Assembly: GCF_001667585.1 (NCBI RefSeq)
Contig: NZ_LZJZ01000092.1
Span: forward strand, 62,001 to 126,000
Direction: 5' to 3'
Length of the DNA: 64,000 nucleotides
Origin: Mycobacterium sp. E2733
GTDB taxonomy: Bacteria; Actinomycetota; Actinomycetes; Mycobacteriales; Mycobacteriaceae
Shown: piece by piece, positions 61,672 to 64,000 of the stretch
Numbering within the stretch: position 1 is the first letter of the stretch
Layout: every line of letters starts with the position of its first letter
Program-made: the position numbers and the translations under genes
Notes under the pieces: model-generated
Seen by the model: only the letters and a program-made list of their open reading frames with translations
Told to the model about the DNA's origin: nothing
Database searches by the model: none

Positions 61672-62427
61672 ATGCGCCAGCTGGCAACGGCTCTCGCCAT
61701 TGCGGGCATTGGAATACTGGTCGCCGGTTGTGGCAACAATGACGGAGGCGGCACCGCCTCGTCAACCACCACCACCAGCACCAAGGCTTTGTCGTCAAAT
61801 GCTCCCCTGACGAAGGCCCAACTGCCCGGCCTGATGCTCAGCCCGAACGAAATCGACACCGCGCTGGGTGTCACCGGAACGGCCAGTGACCCACCCAAAA
61901 CCGCGCTGGAAGAAGACACCGCCAAGCGCAGCGATTACACGCTTCCCGCCGAATGCAAGTACGCGATTCACGCGGCCCTGGCACCCGTTTATGCGGACAG
62001 CGGGTACACGGCGGTTTACGGCTACCACGACCTTGCGCCCGCTCCCCCGGGTGCGGATGACCTGGAAAGCCCTGACGTGTATCAGTTTGTCGTGCTGTTC
62101 CCCGCGCCCGACCAAGCGAACGCGTTCTTCACCACTTCGACGCAGCAATGGCCTGCCTGCGCCAACCGCTTGGACACCGTGCCCGCCGACAGCACCCATC
62201 CCGAACTTCAGTGGAAGGTCGGACCGGTCGCCAACGCCAACGGAGTTCTGTCCACGACCGTAACTCTGACCATCAACCGGAACGGCGCGAACATAACAGT
62301 GCCCTGTCAGCGAGCACTGACCGTCCGCAACAATGTCGTCATTGACATCGACGCATGCCGCAAGGACGCGGGAGACCTTGGCGCCAGCCTCGCCAAGCAA
62401 ATCGCCGGGAAAGTCGGCCAGCAATAG
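61672..62427 (+). CDS. Sensor-domain (PknH_C-like) lipoprotein
   Basis: 251 residues from ATG 61672. Signal peptide with lipobox LVAGC (Cys20), Thr/Ser linker, then a PknH-extracellular-like domain (LMLSPNEIDTALG, YQFVVLFPAPDQANAFFTTS, WPACANRL, two Cys pairs likely). This domain is shared by mycobacterial lipoproteins and the outer parts of STPKs. May bind an envelope ligand or interact with a kinase. Confidence 0.82.
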   Translation: MRQLATALAIAGIGILVAGCGNNDGGGTASSTTTTSTKALSSNAPLTKAQLPGLMLSPNEIDTALGVTGTASDPPKTALEEDTAKRSDYTLPAECKYAIHAALAPVYADSGYTAVYGYHDLAPAPPGADDLESPDVYQFVVLFPAPDQANAFFTTSTQQWPACANRLDTVPADSTHPELQWKVGPVANANGVLSTTVTLTINRNGANITVPCQRALTVRNNVVIDIDACRKDAGDLGASLAKQIAGKVGQQ

Positions 62428-62625
62428 GGCTCGATGGCCGCCTGCCGTTCATTTCTCAGCGGTAGCTGCTCGCCGGGACACCGGCGTACGATCTTGCAGC
62501 CGGTCAAGCGACGACACTTGCGCCACCACCGATCCTGGCGGTAAGCCGTAGCTGCACGCAATGTCGCGACCCGGTTTCGTGCAGTCTGCTCGAAGGGTCG
62601 GTCGCGGGGTGTCGAGGAGGAACGA
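62428..62625. other. Leader region of the MgtE-N/CBS gene
   Basis: 198 nt before the metal-transport-related gene. It has a good GAGGAGGAAC ribosome site at the end. I looked for M-box or manganese-riboswitch patterns and cannot match either with confidence. Confidence 0.3.
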
Positions 62626-63963
62626 ATGAGCGCATCGGAGACGACGGCCGAACGCAGCGGGGAGCGACCGGTGATTCACCTCTCGCAGTTGCTGCGCGCG
62701 CCGGTGCTCGCCCGCGCCGGTGAAACCGTCGGCCGGGTCGAGGACGTGATCGTCCGGCTGCGGGGCGCCGACGAGTATCCACTGGTGACCGGGATCGTTG
62801 CGGGGGTCGGCGGGCGGCGCGTATTCATCGGCGACAAAACCATCGATGAGTACACCGCGGATCGAGTCCTGTTGACCAAGAACAAGGTTGACCTTCGCGG
62901 CTTCGAGCGCCGCAACGGCGAGGTGCTCTTGCGGGCCGATGTGTTGGGCCATCGGTTGATCGACGTGGCCAACGTGGAGTTGATCCGCGCCTATGACGTG
63001 GAGCTGGAAGATACCGGCGCCGGATGGATGCTGACGCGCGTCGACACGCGACGGCCACCCCGGTTGTTCGGTCTGATCAAGCAGTCCGGCGGGCACGCGG
63101 CTCGCGATTGGAAGGCATTCGAACCGCTGATCGGAGACGTCCGCTCGGACGCCGTGCGGCGCTTGTCGGACCGGTTCGGCGAGTTCAAGGCCGCCGAGAT
63201 CGCCGATCTCCTCGAAGAGGCGGACAAGGCCGAGGGCGGCGAGATCCTCGACCGGGTGCGCAGCGACCCCGAACTGGAAGCCGACGTGTTCGAGGAACTG
63301 GAGCCGGAGAAGGCCAGCCGGCTCCTCGATGGCATGCCCGACGACGAGGTCGCCGCGCTGCTGGGTCGGATGCGGGCCGACGATGCCGCCGACGCGATCG
63401 CCGACCTGCGCCAGTCGCGGCGCCGGCCTGTGCTGGACCTGATGCCGGGCCCGCAACGCACCAAGGTCATCACGCTGATGGGCTTCAACCCCGAAAGCGC
63501 CGGCGGTCTGATGAACGTCGACTTCGTCGCGTGCGCCGCCACCACGACGGCCGCCGAGGCGTTGGACCTGATCACGACCGCCAGCACCATACAGCCGGAG
63601 GCGCTCATCAAAGTGCATGTTCTCGACGGGGATGGACGGCTCGACGGGGTGGTCTCGGTGATCACGCTGTTGCAGGCGCCGGCCAGTGAAACGCTTGGGG
63701 GACTGATGGATTCCGATCCGGTGCGGGTCACTGCCGACGCCGACCTGACGGACGTCGCGCTGTTGATGGCCGACTTCAACCTCTACTCCATCCCGGTCGT
63801 CGACGAACAGGACCGCGTGCTCGGGGTGGTCACCGTCGACGACGTGCTCGAGGCGACCATCCCCGAAGACTGGCGTCGGCGTGAGCCCGCGCCGCGCCCC
63901 GTCCGCGAGCTCACCCAACCCGGTGACACCAACGCACGCGTGCCGGGAGGTAACGCGCCGTGA
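62626..63963 (+). CDS. PRC-barrel / MgtE_N / CBS protein without membrane domain
   Basis: 445 residues from ATG 62626. Two PRC-barrel-like modules (about 15-85 and 95-145), an MgtE N-terminal superhelix (about 165-285: AAEIADLLEEADKAEGGEIL, LEPEKASRLLDGMPDDEVAALL) and two CBS domains (about 285-410) that in MgtE sense Mg2+. There are no membrane helices, so it is a cytosolic regulator. Its TGA overlaps the next start; in actinobacteria such proteins often precede an NRAMP-type metal transporter. Confidence 0.84.
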   Translation: MSASETTAERSGERPVIHLSQLLRAPVLARAGETVGRVEDVIVRLRGADEYPLVTGIVAGVGGRRVFIGDKTIDEYTADRVLLTKNKVDLRGFERRNGEVLLRADVLGHRLIDVANVELIRAYDVELEDTGAGWMLTRVDTRRPPRLFGLIKQSGGHAARDWKAFEPLIGDVRSDAVRRLSDRFGEFKAAEIADLLEEADKAEGGEILDRVRSDPELEADVFEELEPEKASRLLDGMPDDEVAALLGRMRADDAADAIADLRQSRRRPVLDLMPGPQRTKVITLMGFNPESAGGLMNVDFVACAATTTAAEALDLITTASTIQPEALIKVHVLDGDGRLDGVVSVITLLQAPASETLGGLMDSDPVRVTADADLTDVALLMADFNLYSIPVVDEQDRVLGVVTVDDVLEATIPEDWRRREPAPRPVRELTQPGDTNARVPGGNAP

Positions 63964-64000
63964 CCGCAGGTCGCGAGGAGACCGGCCGGCCGGTGGCGGC
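63960..64000 (+). CDS. Start of a downstream gene, cut by the window end
   Basis: GTG 63960 overlaps the preceding stop (GTGA) and opens VTAGREETGRPVA before the window ends. The coupling suggests a partner of the MgtE_N/CBS protein, most likely an NRAMP-family divalent-metal transporter, but too little is visible to say. Confidence 0.45.
   Translation, partial: MTAGREETGRPVA

Noticed and set aside
62428..62625. M-box or manganese riboswitch
   Set aside because: The leader precedes a metal-related gene, but I could not match the conserved core of either riboswitch class.
62449..63918. 489-codon minus-strand open frame
   Set aside because: Antisense shadow of the MgtE_N/CBS gene.

Overview
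The window is a GC-rich, gene-dense stretch of a slow-growing mycobacterial chromosome, most like the Mycobacterium avium complex. The evidence is a PE/PPE pair with type VII secretion features, WS/DGAT, a cysH-che1 sulfur operon behind sirA, a PimC-type mannosyltransferase, a DhmA-type haloalkane dehalogenase, mycobacterial lipoproteins, many TetR regulators, two P450s and F420/LLM oxidoreductases. No rRNA, tRNA, CRISPR array, intact insertion sequence or prophage was seen. Species is an inference from family recognition, not from a search.

Layout. 1-7.3 kb: a cut-off hypothetical gene, an SDR and an SMP-30-like protein, a receptor Ser/Thr kinase, then a small accessory patch (an unrecognised coiled-coil protein, a frameshifted membrane protein, a 400-nt gap). 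7.3-12.3 kb: a VOC protein divergent from a tight P450 / alpha-beta hydrolase / tocopherol-cyclase-like / epimerase cluster. 12.3-19.1 kb (all minus): a canonical kinase, a predicted pseudokinase, an E2-like acyltransferase, a LIP-type lipase and a WS/DGAT acyltransferase. 19.2-24.6 kb: a hydrolase-methyltransferase fusion with its TetR gene, a NodB-type deacetylase, an FAD oxidase and a DinB-like protein.

24.7-29.3 kb: sirA-cysH-che1 (sulfate to sulfide plus siroheme metallation), a LysR regulator and ferredoxin fdxC. 29.4-34.3 kb: a PE/PPE operon, an esterase, a TetR gene with a clear operator, a DUF1707 membrane protein and a chagasin-like lipoprotein. 34.7-41.5 kb: Na+/H+ antiporter, AAA ATPase, pimC, a DapB-fold dehydrogenase and sseB. 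41.5-48.1 kb: a nucleosidase and a translationally coupled hydrolase/SDR/LLM/EthD-like operon, an LpqH-like lipoprotein, an SDR and an epoxide-hydrolase-like protein. 48.2-53.5 kb: a TetR-P450 operon divergent from a 36-codon membrane peptide plus an AveC-like protein, an LLM oxidoreductase, a remnant of a DapB-like gene and its intact paralogue. 53.5-64 kb: PatB-like aminotransferase, DUF2652, dhmA, cysQ, a thiolase, a DMT transporter, a lipoprotein, an MgtE-N/CBS protein and the first codons of a downstream gene.

The yjcE...sseB...PatB-like...dhmA order resembles the M. tuberculosis Rv2287-Rv2296 neighbourhood from memory, with extra genes inserted. Sulfur metabolism recurs: sirA, cysH, che1, sseB and cysQ all lie in the window. 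The most unusual items are the predicted pseudokinase, the P450/ABHD18-like/tocopherol-cyclase-like cluster, the AveC-like locus with matching palindromes and a gene remnant, the hydrolase-methyltransferase fusion and a PE protein carrying a PPE-type C-terminus.
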